This document shows positions 8,975-18,009 of a stretch of 32,032 nt of DNA, in pieces. Source of the DNA: Spirochaetia bacterium (GTDB lineage Bacteria; Spirochaetota; Spirochaetia; PWKH01). The translations under genes and the position numbers were made by a program. Where the stretch lies: positions 1 to 32,032 of the forward strand of contig SKJE01000023.1 of NCBI GenBank assembly GCA_007116075.1, read 5' to 3'. The notes under the pieces were generated by a model that saw nothing but the letters and a program-made list of their open reading frames with translations, did no database searches and had not been told where the DNA came from. Each line of letters begins with the position of its first letter. Within the stretch, counting starts at the first letter, position 1.

Positions 8975-9412
8975 TTATGCCTGAACTGCTCCGCCGGCCT
9001 TCTGCACCTTTTCAGCTGCGCTTGCCGACATTGCCAGACCCTGGATGGTCACCTTCTTGTCAATGTCACCGTTGTTGAGGATTTTAACCTGCACGGAGAA
9101 ACCCTTTACGATGCCCTTTTCCTTCAGGCTCTCCAGGGAAACGACTTCCCCGTCCTGGTAATGTGCGGAAATATCAGCAAGGGATACCGGCTGATAGACC
9201 TTCTTAAATGGATGGTTCGAAAACCCTCTCCGTGCTGTCCGCCGGTAGAGAGGCATCTGACCTCCCTCAAAACCGGGTCGTACACCGCCGCCGGAACGGG
9301 ATTTCTGGCCGTCATGACCGCGTCCGCAGGATCGTCCCTTTCCGGAACCGACCCCGCGTCCTACGATATGTTTCTTTGTATGAGCTCCCTGAGGCGCTTT
9401 CAACTGTGCCAT
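8975..9412 (-). CDS. rplO: 50S ribosomal protein L15
   Basis: L15 (145 residues from MAQLKAPQG) is a late assembly protein of the large subunit with a long Gly/Arg-rich N-terminal extension (GVGSGKGRSCGRGHDGQKSRSGGGVRPGFEGGQMPLYRR) that threads into 23S rRNA. The ORF track opens 18 nt earlier at a TTG. The ATG at 9412 is preferred because GAGGAG lies 10 nt upstream of it and because L15 proteins begin at this point. The start follows the rpmD stop by one base. Confidence 0.97.
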   Translation of the reverse strand: MAQLKAPQGAHTKKHIVGRGVGSGKGRSCGRGHDGQKSRSGGGVRPGFEGGQMPLYRRTARRGFSNHPFKKVYQPVSLADISAHYQDGEVVSLESLKEKGIVKGFSVQVKILNNGDIDKKVTIQGLAMSASAAEKVQKAGGAVQA

Positions 9413-9413
9413 A

Positions 9414-9614
9414 TCAATCAATCTCCTCAACCTTCACCAAGTGCGCTACTATACCTACCATCCCGAGGATGGAGGGAGACGCATCATGTTCCACTGAGCT
9501 CCCAATCCGCTTCAGCCCCAGGGCTTTAACAGATTTCCGCTGTTTGGGTTTACTTCCTATCACACTTCGGACCAATGAGATCCGGATCTTCTTGACGCTC
9601 TTTTTCTTAGCCAT
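9414..9614 (-). CDS. rpmD: 50S ribosomal protein L30
   Basis: L30 (66 residues) is a small surface protein of the large subunit that contacts 5S rRNA regions. The family motif IRISLVRSVIGSKPKQRKSVKALGLKRIGSSVEH matches the bacterial consensus, and the tail GMVGIVAHLVKVEEID is typical. The sequence encoding its last residues also supplies the GAGGAG ribosome-binding site for rplO. It lies 3 nt after rpsE. Confidence 0.97.
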   Translation of the reverse strand: MAKKKSVKKIRISLVRSVIGSKPKQRKSVKALGLKRIGSSVEHDASPSILGMVGIVAHLVKVEEID

Positions 9615-9617
9615 ACA

Positions 9618-10115
9618 TCAACCCCACATCTCGTTAATCGTAGTACCACGATCCTTGGCGACTTTGTGTGCATCATAGAGGTTATCAAACCCGGCAAACA
9701 CCGCCTTGGTAATATTAATGGTATTCTTGGAACCCAGGGACTTGCACATTACATCATGCACACCGCAGGCATCCATGATCGCGCGAACGGGTCCGCCTGC
9801 TATGACTCCCGTACCGGGAGCAGCTGGCAGCATGAGCACCTTAGCGCTCTTGAATTCTCCAACGATTTCATGGGGAAGCGTTGTCCGCTTCAAGGGTACC
9901 TTGATCATATTTGATTTCGCTTTCTCAATACTCTTGCGAATTGCCTCAGCTACATCGTTAGCCTTACCGAATCCGAAGCCGACCCGTCCGTTCTGGTCTC
10001 CCACAACAGTCAGGGCGGAGAAGGAAAACCGGCGGCCACCCTTTACAACCTTGGCAACTCTGTTGAGCTTGATGAGCTTTTCTACGTATTCCTTGTCCAT
10101 CTTTCTGTCCACCAT
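9618..10115 (-). CDS. rpsE: 30S ribosomal protein S5
   Basis: S5 (165 residues) lines the mRNA entry and helps decoding accuracy. The double-stranded-RNA-binding-like N-terminal domain includes [29 protein letters not shown], the loop where spectinomycin-resistance changes are known. It carries no obvious resistance change. The C-terminal domain has [23 protein letters not shown]. An in-frame GTG one codon later and an ATG five codons later are alternative starts. An AGGGGG ribosome-binding site is close upstream. Confidence 0.97.
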   Translation of the reverse strand: MVDRKMDKEYVEKLIKLNRVAKVVKGGRRFSFSALTVVGDQNGRVGFGFGKANDVAEAIRKSIEKAKSNMIKVPLKRTTLPHEIVGEFKSAKVLMLPAAPGTGVIAGGPVRAIMDACGVHDVMCKSLGSKNTINITKAVFAGFDNLYDAHKVAKDRGTTINEMWG

Positions 10116-10121
10116 ATCCCC

Positions 10122-10481
10122 CTAAAACTTTATCCCAGCTTTTCTGGCACCATCTGCTACGCTCTTTACGATTCCGTGAAAGAGATATCCGTTCCGATCA
10201 AACTTGACCGTCTCGATTTTTTTCTCCTTCAGCCGCTCGCCGATGACAGTGCCCAGTTTCTCCGCATCACTGACATTATTCTTCAGGGATTGCAGGTCAG
10301 TCTCAAGACTGCTGGCCGATGCGAGGGTATGTCCAGCTACATCATCTATCACCTGAACATAGAGGTGCTTATTACTTCTGAGAACGGTCATCCGGGGACA
10401 TACAGCTGTCCCGCTAATTGCTTTACGGATATGGACCTTTCTCCGCAGTCGCCGTTTCTGTTTATTGCTAATTCTTTTCAT
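10122..10481 (-). CDS. rplR: 50S ribosomal protein L18
   Basis: L18 (119 residues) binds 5S rRNA together with L5 to form the central protuberance. It has the basic N-terminus ([24 protein letters not shown]) and the core [30 protein letters not shown]. The tail [26 protein letters not shown] is close to the bacterial consensus. It lies between rplF and rpsE with spacers of 12 and 6 nt. Confidence 0.98.
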   Translation of the reverse strand: MKRISNKQKRRLRRKVHIRKAISGTAVCPRMTVLRSNKHLYVQVIDDVAGHTLASASSLETDLQSLKNNVSDAEKLGTVIGERLKEKKIETVKFDRNGYLFHGIVKSVADGARKAGIKF

Positions 10482-10493
10482 CGTTCTACCCTA

Positions 10494-11033
10494 TTATTTT
10501 GCACCAGACTTACCGACTTTCCGCCGCACGTATTCAGTCTCATACTTAATACCCTTACCCTTATAGGGCTCCGGCGGTCTGAGAGAACGAATCTCCGCGC
10601 TTGCCTGTCCAACCTTCTGCCTGTCAATTCCGGTCACAATAACTTTATTGGGACCGTCACAGGTGATAGTCAAGTCCTTATTGATAACATATTCAATAGG
10701 ATTTGAATACCCGAGGTTGAGCATGAGAATATCTCCCTTCACTTCAGCACGGTACCCGACTCCATTAATGAGCAGCACCTTGGTAAATCCCTGGGATACA
10801 CCGGTGACCATATTATGGATCAGTTTCCGGTACAGCCCGTGACAGGATTTAGCCCGCTTGGACTCATTCTTACGTGCAACCGTTACGACATCATCAGCTA
10901 CAGTAACAGTTACTTCAGGAAGCATATTCTGCACCAGTTCCCCCTTGGGGCCCTTAACCGTAACTGATGTCTTTCCGGCGGTGACCGTAACGCCCTTCGG
11001 CACTGCAATAGGTAATTTTCCAATTCGAGACAT
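10494..11033 (-). CDS. rplF: 50S ribosomal protein L6
   Basis: L6 (179 residues) sits near the factor-binding site of the large subunit. Two tandem repeats of the L6 fold are visible, the first starting MSRIGKLPIAVPKGVTVT and the second around GVGYRAEVKGDILMLNLGYSNP. The C-terminal signature RPPEPYKGKGIKYETEYVRRKVGKSGAK is nearly universal. The length is normal. Confidence 0.98.
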   Translation of the reverse strand: MSRIGKLPIAVPKGVTVTAGKTSVTVKGPKGELVQNMLPEVTVTVADDVVTVARKNESKRAKSCHGLYRKLIHNMVTGVSQGFTKVLLINGVGYRAEVKGDILMLNLGYSNPIEYVINKDLTITCDGPNKVIVTGIDRQKVGQASAEIRSLRPPEPYKGKGIKYETEYVRRKVGKSGAK

Positions 11034-11045
11034 ACTTTTACCACC

Positions 11046-11444
11046 TTACCATACAGAACAGATCAGTTCACCACCGACCTTGCGCTCAGTAGCTTTCTTT
11101 CCAGTTATAATGCCGCTTGAGGTCGATACAATCAGCACACCATGTCCGTTGTATACCCTCGGCAGGGATTTATATCCCTTATAGATTCTCCTACCTGGAG
11201 TGGAGATTCTCTGCAGCCCATGGATTACCGGAGCGCTTACATCATCATATTTCAAGAACACCCGGATGAAATTTACATCATCTTTAGTCACTTTCTTGAA
11301 ATTCTTGATATATCCTTCATTCTTGAGAATTTTAACAACCTGCAGCTTCATCTTTGAAGTATGGATGTCTACTTTCTCATGTTTTGCCTTACTTCCGTTT
11401 CGAAGCATGGTCAGCATATCCGCAACAGGATCACTTATAGCCAT
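11046..11444 (-). CDS. rpsH: 30S ribosomal protein S8
   Basis: S8 (132 residues) binds helix 21 of 16S rRNA and in enterobacteria also represses the spc operon by binding near the rplE start. The N-terminus [30 protein letters not shown] and the C-terminus [31 protein letters not shown] match the family. No S8-like binding helix was recognised near rplX-rplE, where the coding regions overlap by one base. Confidence 0.98.
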   Translation of the reverse strand: MAISDPVADMLTMLRNGSKAKHEKVDIHTSKMKLQVVKILKNEGYIKNFKKVTKDDVNFIRVFLKYDDVSAPVIHGLQRISTPGRRIYKGYKSLPRVYNGHGVLIVSTSSGIITGKKATERKVGGELICSVW

Positions 11445-11455
11445 ATCCTACTCCC

Positions 11456-11641
11456 CTACCAGCTAGATTTCGTGACGCCAGGGATCTTTCCTTCACTGGC
11501 AAGCTTTCTGAAGCAGACCCTGCACATATCAAACTTTCTCATGTACCCTCTTGGTCTGCCGCAGATCCGGCATCTGTTGACCTTACGTGTACTGAACTTC
11601 GGTTCCCGCTGGGCCTTTATTATCATCGACTTCTTTGCCAT
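11456..11641 (-). CDS. rpsN: 30S ribosomal protein S14, zinc-binding type
   Basis: S14 (61 residues) of the short, zinc-binding type (type Z). The ligands CRIC and CRVC are visible around residues 23-42 in [25 protein letters not shown]. It sits in the 30S head and helps bind tRNA. The short form carries zinc; the long form of about 100 residues does not. It lies between rplE and rpsH as usual. Confidence 0.98.
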   Translation of the reverse strand: MAKKSMIIKAQREPKFSTRKVNRCRICGRPRGYMRKFDMCRVCFRKLASEGKIPGVTKSSW

Positions 11642-11656
11642 TCGTCATCTCCCATC

Positions 11657-12211
11657 CTATTTGCTAAAGGGCATTCCGATCTTCTTCAGAAGAGCGAACG
11701 CCTCCTCATCGGTCTGTGCGGTCGTTACAATTACCACGTTCAGTCCGCTTACACGCTCAATCTTATCGTAATCAATCTCGGGAAAAATGATCTGCTCGGT
11801 TATACCCAGAGCATAGTTCCCGTGACCGTCGAAGGCATTGGGGCTAACCCCCCGAAAGTCCTTGACTCTGGGAAGGGCAACATTGACCAGACGGTCAATA
11901 AACTCCCACATCTTTTCACCCCGGAGGGTAACCTTCGCGCCGATCTCCATGCCCTCGCGGAGCTTGAAGTTGGCGATTGACTTCCGTGCTTTTGTCTTCA
12001 CCACATGCTGGCCGGTAATGAGTTCAATCTCCTTTACCGCTGAGTCGAGGAGTTTCTTATTCTGAATCGCCTCACCGACGCCGACACCTACGGAGATTTT
12101 CTCCAGGCGGGGTATCTGCATGGAGGAGGAGTAGTTAAACTCCTTCTTCAGCTCCGCCGCTATGGTTTCATTATACAGCTTTTTCAGTCTCGGTACGTAC
12201 TTCTTATCCAT
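11657..12211 (-). CDS. rplE: 50S ribosomal protein L5
   Basis: L5 (184 residues) binds 5S rRNA and contacts the P-site tRNA T-loop. Family segments are clear: [84 protein letters not shown] and a C-terminal [20 protein letters not shown]. The start overlaps the rplX stop by one base (TAATG), so the two are translationally coupled. Confidence 0.98.
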   Translation of the reverse strand: MDKKYVPRLKKLYNETIAAELKKEFNYSSSMQIPRLEKISVGVGVGEAIQNKKLLDSAVKEIELITGQHVVKTKARKSIANFKLREGMEIGAKVTLRGEKMWEFIDRLVNVALPRVKDFRGVSPNAFDGHGNYALGITEQIIFPEIDYDKIERVSGLNVVIVTTAQTDEEAFALLKKIGMPFSK

Positions 12212-12525
12212 TAGAGCACTTCCCCACTCTTTTTCGCGATCCGCTTTTTCTTCCCGTCTTCCTCTATCCGGAATCCGACCCGAGAAGCATCACCGCTCTT
12301 CGTTGCGATTGCCACATTTGATATGTGCAGGGGGGCTTCGATCTCAATGATCCCGCCACGGTCGTTCTGACTACGTTTTTTCATGGCCTTCTTGACCATA
12401 TTCACACCCTGCACCAGAACTCTATCTTTTTCACGGTCTACTTTCAGGACTTTTCCGGTCTTACCCTTATCTTTTCCTGCAAGCACCACAACCGTATCGT
12501 TCCTTTTCAGCTTTGTCTTTCCCAT
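12211..12525 (-). CDS. rplX: 50S ribosomal protein L24
   Basis: L24 (104 residues) is an assembly initiator near the tunnel exit. A KOW motif is at the start ([43 protein letters not shown]), followed by [16 protein letters not shown] and the [21 protein letters not shown] tail. Size and order (rplN-rplX-rplE) are typical. Confidence 0.98.
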   Translation of the reverse strand: MGKTKLKRNDTVVVLAGKDKGKTGKVLKVDREKDRVLVQGVNMVKKAMKKRSQNDRGGIIEIEAPLHISNVAIATKSGDASRVGFRIEEDGKKKRIAKKSGEVL

Positions 12526-12534
12526 ACTACGCTC

Positions 12535-12903
12535 CTACAACACTTCCGGTGCCAGTGAGACGATCTTCATATATCCACCGTCCCGAAGCTCCCGGGCTAC
12601 GGGGCCAAAGATTCTCTTTCCCCTGGGGTTCCCGTTCGTGTCGATGATGACACATGCGTTATCATCAAACCTGATGTAGGTACCATCAAGGCGGCGATAC
12701 TCCTTCTTCGTGCGGACAATAACAGCCCTCTGAACAGCACCTCGTTTGATCTGTCCGTTGGGCAGCGCATCCTTCACCGCAACGACAATCACGTCTCCAA
12801 CACCAGCATTTTTTCGTTTACTGCCGCCGAGAACCTTTATGCACTGCACGCGTTTGGCGCCGCTGTTGTCAGCTACGTTCAAGTACGATTGCATCTGAAT
12901 CAT
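12535..12903 (-). CDS. rplN: 50S ribosomal protein L14
   Basis: L14 (122 residues) forms an intersubunit bridge and binds 23S rRNA near the sarcin-ricin loop. [37 protein letters not shown] is diagnostic, as is the C-terminal [24 protein letters not shown]. It begins 18 nt after rpsQ. Confidence 0.98.
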   Translation of the reverse strand: MIQMQSYLNVADNSGAKRVQCIKVLGGSKRKNAGVGDVIVVAVKDALPNGQIKRGAVQRAVIVRTKKEYRRLDGTYIRFDDNACVIIDTNGNPRGKRIFGPVARELRDGGYMKIVSLAPEVL

Positions 12904-12921
12904 AACCCAGCTCCTTATCCC

Positions 12922-13173
12922 TTATTTTGCGCGTTCAACAATTCCAGATAGACGCCAGCATTTGTCTTTGCTGATAGGTCTGCATTCGATTAACCTCACG
13001 GTATCACCGATATGAGCTGAATTCTTCTCATCGTGCACTTTGACCTTCTTCGTTCTGGTTACATACTTCTTATACAAGGGATGTAGCTGCTTTGTGGTGA
13101 TAAGCACCACAACGGTCTTATCCATCTTGTCACTCACAACCCGTCCCATATATGACTTCTTTTTAACATCCAT
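12922..13173 (-). CDS. rpsQ: 30S ribosomal protein S17
   Basis: S17 (83 residues from [16 protein letters not shown]) is a primary 16S-binding protein with an OB fold. [33 protein letters not shown] is typical. The ORF track opens 48 nt earlier, inside rpmC. The ATG at 13173 is chosen because it has GAGAGG about 10 nt upstream, it removes an overlap with rpmC, and it gives the normal family length. Confidence 0.96.
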   Translation of the reverse strand: MDVKKKSYMGRVVSDKMDKTVVVLITTKQLHPLYKKYVTRTKKVKVHDEKNSAHIGDTVRLIECRPISKDKCWRLSGIVERAK

Positions 13174-13192
13174 ATCCCACAGGCCTCTCTTT

Positions 13193-13396
13193 TTATTTCT
13201 TTTCCCGAATGCCCAGGGCATATTCGTGAATCATGGTATTCAACCTGGTAAGCTGACGACGCATCGTGCGAAGCCCCAGAGGATTCTCCAGATGGCCCAT
13301 CACCTTGTCGATTCTCATCTTCAGGTAGGTCTGCTGCAGCTCCTCACGTTTTGTTACCAACTCAGTATAGGTTAAATCGTTAAACGAGTTCTTCAT
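13193..13396 (-). CDS. rpmC: 50S ribosomal protein L29
   Basis: L29 (67 residues) is a two-helix protein beside the tunnel exit, next to L23, where it helps dock targeting factors. The helices are visible as [35 protein letters not shown] and [22 protein letters not shown]. It lies 4 nt after rplP. Confidence 0.97.
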   Translation of the reverse strand: MKNSFNDLTYTELVTKREELQQTYLKMRIDKVMGHLENPLGLRTMRRQLTRLNTMIHEYALGIREKK

Positions 13397-13400
13397 ACTG

Positions 13401-13817
13401 CTACTCCAAATCCCTTCTTATCACGAACTTCGTCTTGATAGGCAGCTTACTGCCGGCAAGCTTAAAGGCCTCCCGTGCAAGCTCCTCCCGGACACCGGCC
13501 ATTTCAAACATGATCGCGCCTTCCTTTACTACAGCAACCCATCCTTCGGGATTTCCCTTACCTTTTCCCTGCCGTGTTTCCGCAGGTTTCTTGGTATAGG
13601 GCATATCCGGGAAGATCCGGATCCACACCTTACCACCACGCTTAACGTGACGGGTCATGGCGATACGTGCTGCCTCTATCTGCCGAGCAGTTATCCACTT
13701 CGGCTCAAGTGCTACCAGGCCGAAATCACCAAAGGCTACCGTATTCCCCCGGTGGGCTACACCATCCCGAGTTCCACGCTGCTTTTTCCTGTATTTAACT
13801 CTCTTTGGACTGAGCAT
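13401..13817 (-). CDS. rplP: 50S ribosomal protein L16
   Basis: L16 (138 residues) is a late-assembling protein by the A site and helps position the acceptor end of aminoacyl-tRNA. It begins [15 protein letters not shown]. The core [59 protein letters not shown] is close to universal. It lies 3 nt after rpsC. Confidence 0.98.
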   Translation of the reverse strand: MLSPKRVKYRKKQRGTRDGVAHRGNTVAFGDFGLVALEPKWITARQIEAARIAMTRHVKRGGKVWIRIFPDMPYTKKPAETRQGKGKGNPEGWVAVVKEGAIMFEMAGVREELAREAFKLAGSKLPIKTKFVIRRDLE

Positions 13818-13820
13818 AGC

Positions 13821-14525
13821 CTACTGACTCCTTGCATCGTTGCGTTCTTTTGGTTTATTCACCAGCAGACCCGCATCTTCCTGTTTCGTCTTCTTATAGA
13901 CTTCACCCTTGAAGATCCATACCTTCACGCCGATAACACCAAAGGTGGTATGGGCCTCAGCAAACCCGTAGTCAATATCGGAACGGAGGGTATGCAGGGG
14001 TACCCGACCGGCTTTCTGCCATTCAGTACGAGCCATCTCCGCACCGCCGAGCCGTCCGGAAACTTTAATCTTCACTCCCTGGACACCGGCCTTCATAGCG
14101 CTGCTTACGGCCATCTTGAGAGATCGACGGAAGGAGCCTCTGCTTTTCAGCTGCCGTGCAACATTTGCCGCGATCAGCTGTGCATCAGCCTCAGCCCGCT
14201 TCACTTCCTTGATCTTTATCTGGATCTTCTTGTTAGCAAGCTTCTGGAGACGTCCTCCAAGTTTCTCAACATTCGCTCCCTTGGGACCGATGATGATACC
14301 CGGACGGGAAGTCTTGATGATAATCGTAATACGCTGGGGCTTGCGGATAATCTCCACATCAGCAATATCAGCTCCCTGTGTTTCAGGACACTTTTCCAGT
14401 TCCTTACGCAGCTGCAGGTCTTCATGCAGCGTATCAGCATATTCCTTGGGGTCCACATACCACTTGGATTTCCATGTTTTGTTGACTCCTAAACGAAGCC
14501 CCGTTGGATTAACTTTCTGACCCAT
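13821..14525 (-). CDS. rpsC: 30S ribosomal protein S3
   Basis: S3 (234 residues) forms part of the mRNA entry channel and its helicase activity. The N-terminus MGQKVNPTGLRLGVNKTWKSKWY is typical. A type II KH domain with RPGIIIGPKGANVEKLGGRLQ lies at about 78-100, and the C-terminal domain has KAGVQGVKIKVSGRLGGAEMAR and PLHTLRSDIDYGFAEAHTTFGVIGVKVWIFKGE. The start codon follows the rplV stop with no spacer. Confidence 0.98.
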   Translation of the reverse strand: MGQKVNPTGLRLGVNKTWKSKWYVDPKEYADTLHEDLQLRKELEKCPETQGADIADVEIIRKPQRITIIIKTSRPGIIIGPKGANVEKLGGRLQKLANKKIQIKIKEVKRAEADAQLIAANVARQLKSRGSFRRSLKMAVSSAMKAGVQGVKIKVSGRLGGAEMARTEWQKAGRVPLHTLRSDIDYGFAEAHTTFGVIGVKVWIFKGEVYKKTKQEDAGLLVNKPKERNDARSQ

Positions 14526-14888
14526 TTAGTCCCCCATTCTCGCTTTTTCATCAAGGACGACAGAGATATGACTCATCCGCTTCAGGAGAATGTCCCGCCT
14601 TCCGTGGGACCGGGCCCATACCCGCTTCAACCGGGGACCCTCATTCACCTGTATTTCCTTCACGAAGAGCATCTCTTCATCCAGTTTCTTATTCTGTGCA
14701 ATCGCATTTGCCGCAGCAGACCGCACCACCTTGTGAATCAGTCTGGCTCCCTTCTGAGGCATCGCCTCGAGGACCGCCAGAACATCCACATATCCCTTCC
14801 CGCGAACAAGATCCGCCACGGGACGAACTTTATGAGGTGATACCATCAGATACTTGGCAGTAGCTTGATAACCCTTTTTAGCTTCCAT
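14526..14888 (-). CDS. rplV: 50S ribosomal protein L22
   Basis: L22 (120 residues) lines the peptide exit tunnel with a beta-hairpin (LKRVWARSHGRRDILLKRMSHISVVL) where macrolide-resistance changes are known. The hairpin looks intact, with no insertion or deletion evident by eye. Two ATG codons in a row begin the ORF. The second (14888) is 7 nt from AGG and fits a ribosome-binding site better than the first (14891). Confidence 0.96.
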   Translation of the reverse strand: MEAKKGYQATAKYLMVSPHKVRPVADLVRGKGYVDVLAVLEAMPQKGARLIHKVVRSAAANAIAQNKKLDEEMLFVKEIQVNEGPRLKRVWARSHGRRDILLKRMSHISVVLDEKARMGD

Positions 14889-14896
14889 CATGACAC

Positions 14897-15178
14897 CTAT
14901 CTCTTCCTCGCCTTATTATCTGAACCTGCATGTCCACGGAAGATCCTGGTAGGCGAAAACTCACCGAGCTTGTGACCCACAAGATTCTCTGTAACATATA
15001 CCGGAACCCACGTCTTACCATTGTAAACCGAGACGGTCAGACCGACCATTTCCGGAATAATTGTCGAACACCGGGAATAGGTTTTGATCATCGCCTTATT
15101 ACCCGCTTTATTCGCCTCGAGAACCCGCTTGTACAATGCCTTCTCGATAAAAGGACCTTTTTTTATTGACCTAGCCAC
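14897..15178 (-). CDS. rpsS: 30S ribosomal protein S19
   Basis: S19 (93 residues) binds the head of the small subunit with S13 and contacts A-site t[22 protein letters not shown], the central [46 protein letters not shown] and the basic end are diagnostic. It lies 9 nt after rplB and just before rplV. Confidence 0.98.
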   Translation of the reverse strand: MARSIKKGPFIEKALYKRVLEANKAGNKAMIKTYSRCSTIIPEMVGLTVSVYNGKTWVPVYVTENLVGHKLGEFSPTRIFRGHAGSDNKARKR

Positions 15179-15187
15179 GTCCTACCC

Positions 15188-16012
15188 CTACCTTTTTTTC
15201 TTCACGATAAACTTGCTGGAAGTCTTCTTCTTCTTCCTGGTCTTGTAGCCCTTTGTGGGAACACCCCATGGAGTCACCGGATGGCGACCGCCGGAGGTAC
15301 GTCCCTCACCACCACCGTGTGGGTGGTCAACAGGGTTCATAACAACACCACGAACCTTGGGCCGTCTGCCCAGCCACCGTGACCGGCCGGCTTTTCCAAG
15401 GGACACGTTCATGTGGTCCTCGTTACCAACCTCGCCAATAGTAGCGCTGCACTGAGCAAAGATCATCCTAGCTTCACCGGAGGGAAGTCTCAGAGTCACA
15501 TAATCCCCTTCCTTCGCAATAATCGTTGCACCTGCACCGGCTGACCGGACCAGCTGTCCGCCCTTACCGAGATGCATTTCCACGTTATGGACGACCATAC
15601 CGAGAGGCATATTTACCAACGGAAGGGAATTGCCCACTTCAAGGGAAGCTTCAGCACCGCTAAAAATGGTACTTCCCACCTTCAGTCCCTTGGGAGCAAG
15701 GATATATCGTTTCTCGCCGTCGACATAGTTGATCAGCGCAATGTTAGCCGTTCGGTTGGGATCATAGGATATATCCTTCACCACCCCGGGAACACCAATC
15801 TTATTTCTCTTGAAGTCGATAACCCGCAGTTTCCGTTTATGTCCGCCGCCTCGCCTTCTTACGCTGATCCGTCCACCGGCTCCGCGTCCGCCCTTTGAAC
15901 CGTGACCCTTGGTAAGCGACTTCTCCGTCGTAGAGACGGTGATCTCCTCAAAGGTCAAAGTTGTCTTATACCGAAGACTCGGGGTTCTTGGCTTGTATGT
16001 TTTAATTCCCAT
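15188..16012 (-). CDS. rplB: 50S ribosomal protein L2
   Basis: L2 (274 residues) is needed for subunit joining and peptidyl-transferase function. The C-terminal segment [43 protein letters not shown] contains the His that is essential in E. coli L2. The N-terminal OB-like part ([32 protein letters not shown]) is also conserved. Length and order are normal. Confidence 0.98.
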   Translation of the reverse strand: MGIKTYKPRTPSLRYKTTLTFEEITVSTTEKSLTKGHGSKGGRGAGGRISVRRRGGGHKRKLRVIDFKRNKIGVPGVVKDISYDPNRTANIALINYVDGEKRYILAPKGLKVGSTIFSGAEASLEVGNSLPLVNMPLGMVVHNVEMHLGKGGQLVRSAGAGATIIAKEGDYVTLRLPSGEARMIFAQCSATIGEVGNEDHMNVSLGKAGRSRWLGRRPKVRGVVMNPVDHPHGGGEGRTSGGRHPVTPWGVPTKGYKTRKKKKTSSKFIVKKKR

Positions 16013-16029
16013 GGTTGTAACCCCCTATC

Positions 16030-16347
16030 CTACACGCCGTCGATCGCTTTGATCGAGTCACCCTTCGAAAGGGTAACAATGGCTTTCTTCCAGGGTGCGG
16101 TACTTCCGGACCGTACCCCTGAACGAGTTCTGGTGTACTTAGGCTTCGCCTTTACGTTCACCACATTGCAGTCTACTGGTTTGACAGAAAACAGTTGCTC
16201 AACTGCCTGCATAATCTGAGTCTTATTCGCCCGGGGATCAACCTTGAAGGCATACTTCTTTGTTTCAGCTTCCCGCATGAGATTCGACTTTTCTGTCAGC
16301 ACCGGTTCAATAATTACCTGATCTGCTCTCACGATGCGACCCCTCAT
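16030..16347 (-). CDS. rplW: 50S ribosomal protein L23
   Basis: L23 (105 residues) sits at the tunnel exit and docks trigger factor, SRP and the Sec channel. Typical parts are VIIEPVLTEKSNLMREAETKKYAFKVDPRANKTQIMQAVEQLFSVKPVDCNVVNVKAKPKYTRTRSG and the GSTAPWKKAIVTLSKGDSI end. The start overlaps the rplD stop by 4 nt (ATGA), so it is translationally coupled. Confidence 0.98.
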   Translation of the reverse strand: MRGRIVRADQVIIEPVLTEKSNLMREAETKKYAFKVDPRANKTQIMQAVEQLFSVKPVDCNVVNVKAKPKYTRTRSGVRSGSTAPWKKAIVTLSKGDSIKAIDGV

Positions 16348-16967
16348 TTTCCGTAAAATTCGTTAAGATTCCCTGCAGCAGACTCCATCACGAGAATCTG
16401 TTTCCCGTAGTGAAGCTCCTTAGCAGAGAGCCTGTTATAGCTCAACATATGCAGCCAGGGAATATTCCGACCGGCTCTTCTGAGCAGTTCGTCATCATCC
16501 TTCAGCACGATAACCGTCCTCTGGTCACCGATAAACTGCTTGAGCACCGATACAAGATCCTTGGTCTTTCCGGACTCGACGGTGAAATCTTCCACCACCT
16601 TCAGCCGCTCTTCCTGGATCTTCTGGGAAAGCAGGGAAACCATAGCCAGACGCTTAATTTTCCTCGGCATCTTATAGCTGTAATCCCGGCTCTGGGGACC
16701 GAATATTGTACCACCGCCTACCCAAATGGGGGATTTTTTATCTCCCGCTCGGGCGTGACCGGTACCCTTCTGCCGCCAGGGCTTTGCATTGCTGTAGTTC
16801 ACCATTCCCCGGGTCTTTACCTGTGCGGTACCTACCCGTCGGTTAGCAAGTTCATTGTTCACTGCGTAATAAATGGCTCCCTCGCTGACATCATGGTTGA
16901 AGACAGCATCGCTGAGCTCTATATCTTTAACCTCTTCGCCTTGTATCGAAAAGACTTTCGCTTTCAT
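16344..16967 (-). CDS. rplD: 50S ribosomal protein L4
   Basis: L4 (207 residues) extends a loop into the exit tunnel (GMVNYSNAKPWRQKGTGHARAGDKKSPIWVGGGTIFGP) opposite L22 and is an early assembly factor. In E. coli it also represses the S10 operon through the rpsJ leader. A strong hairpin precedes rpsJ in this window (17962-17995), but whether L4 acts there is unknown. The length is normal for bacteria. Confidence 0.98.
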   Translation of the reverse strand: MKAKVFSIQGEEVKDIELSDAVFNHDVSEGAIYYAVNNELANRRVGTAQVKTRGMVNYSNAKPWRQKGTGHARAGDKKSPIWVGGGTIFGPQSRDYSYKMPRKIKRLAMVSLLSQKIQEERLKVVEDFTVESGKTKDLVSVLKQFIGDQRTVIVLKDDDELLRRAGRNIPWLHMLSYNRLSAKELHYGKQILVMESAAGNLNEFYGK

Positions 16968-16976
16968 GGTTTGCCC

Positions 16977-17597
16977 CTACTTCTTTTTAGCCTTTTTGAC
17001 AATCACGACACCCTGCCTCGGTCCGGGGACCGCGCCCTTCACCATCAGGACCTGCTTGTCCTCGTCTATCTTGACAACACGCAGATTCTGCACGGAGGTT
17101 TTCTCGCCGCCCATTCTGCCGGGCATCTTTGTTCCCTTGAATACTCGGGAGGGCGTAGCTGCCATACCGGTACCACCGAGACCTCGTTTGAACTTGGATC
17201 CATGGGTTGCATTACCGCCTGCAAAACCATGACGTTTCATAGCACCCTGGAATCCTTTTCCTTTCGAAGTTCCCTCTATGTCAACAAAGGCGATCTCTTT
17301 GAACAGATCAACTCCGAGGGTGTCTCCTACAACCACTTCCTGATCGTAGTCGCGCATCTCCATAAGAATACGCTTCGGCTCACCTGATTCCTTGAACTGT
17401 CCCGCGTAGGGTTTTGTCACTTTGCTCGGCTTGATTGCTTCTGCACCAAGCACACAGGCATTGTAACCGTTCTTATCCGTGGTGCGCTGTGAGACCACGA
17501 CATTTCCATCTATTTTTATGACAGTCACCGGAGTAAGTACCCCCCGGTCGTCAAATACCTGTGTCATTCCGACTTTTCTGCCGATCAGCCCTAACAT
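16977..17597 (-). CDS. rplC: 50S ribosomal protein L3
   Basis: L3 (206 residues) is an early 23S-binding protein reaching toward the peptidyl-transferase centre. The N-terminus MLGLIGRKVGMTQVFDDRGVLTPVTVIK and the long loop KGKGFQGAMKRHGFAGGNATHGSKFKRGLGGTG...RVFKGTKMPGRMGGEK are diagnostic. Two ATG codons open the ORF. The second (17597) is chosen because GAGG then lies 6 nt upstream, against 3 nt for the first (17600). Confidence 0.97.
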   Translation of the reverse strand: MLGLIGRKVGMTQVFDDRGVLTPVTVIKIDGNVVVSQRTTDKNGYNACVLGAEAIKPSKVTKPYAGQFKESGEPKRILMEMRDYDQEVVVGDTLGVDLFKEIAFVDIEGTSKGKGFQGAMKRHGFAGGNATHGSKFKRGLGGTGMAATPSRVFKGTKMPGRMGGEKTSVQNLRVVKIDEDKQVLMVKGAVPGPRQGVVIVKKAKKK

Positions 17598-17634
17598 CAT
17601 TCACCTCAACTGTTTTCTTAACTAACTACTGTCT

Positions 17635-17943
17635 CTATTGTTTAATCTCTACATCCACACCAGCAGGAAGCTCAAGCTTCATAAGGGCATCCATAACCTT
17701 TGATGTAGGATCAAGAATGTCAACCAGCCTCTTGTGAGTCCGCATTTCAAACTGTTCACGAGACTTTTTGTTTACATGAGGCGATCGCAAGACCGTGAAC
17801 TTATTGATACGAGTCGGCAGAGGTACAGGGCCTGCTACCTTAGCTCCTGCCTTCACTACCGTGTCGACAATTGCCCGTGAGCTCTGTTCCACCAGTTCAA
17901 TATCAAATCCTCTAAGCCGCACTCGAATTCTTTCCTTGGCCAT
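17635..17943 (-). CDS. rpsJ: 30S ribosomal protein S10 (NusE)
   Basis: S10 (102 residues from [14 protein letters not shown]) is a 30S head protein and, as NusE, the partner of NusG and NusB in transcription antitermination and coupling. It shows [44 protein letters not shown], a highly conserved stretch. The track ORF starts 27 nt earlier. ATG 17943 has a GGGAGG site 4 nt upstream and gives the family length. A 13-bp hairpin lies between tuf and this gene. Confidence 0.97.
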   Translation of the reverse strand: MAKERIRVRLRGFDIELVEQSSRAIVDTVVKAGAKVAGPVPLPTRINKFTVLRSPHVNKKSREQFEMRTHKRLVDILDPTSKVMDALMKLELPAGVDVEIKQ

Positions 17944-17961
17944 TATTCCTCCCATACAGAT

Positions 17962-17995
17962 ATCTCGCACACCCTTTTATCGGGGTGTACGAGAT
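17962..17995 (-). promoter_or_regulatory. Strong tuf-rpsJ intergenic hairpin
   Basis: In the minus-strand RNA, AUCUCGUACACCC pairs with GGGUGUGCGAGAU over 13 base pairs with one U-G wobble, closing an 8-nt loop (CGAUAAAA). It begins about 14 nt after the tuf stop and ends about 10 nt before the rpsJ ribosome-binding site. There is no U-run after it, so it is not a normal intrinsic terminator. RNA processing, transcript stabilisation or an S10-operon control site are all possible. Confidence 0.75.
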
Positions 17996-18009
17996 GATGC
18001 ATGCAATAG

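Noticed and set aside
13647-14492. 281-codon plus-strand ORF opposite rplP and rpsC
   Set aside because: Antisense to conserved genes; low-complexity, Ser/Leu/His-rich translation typical of shadow frames.
16410-17387. 325-codon plus-strand ORF opposite rplD and rplC
   Set aside because: It lies wholly antisense to two clearly conserved ribosomal genes and its translation shows no recognisable domain; a shadow ORF caused by codon bias.
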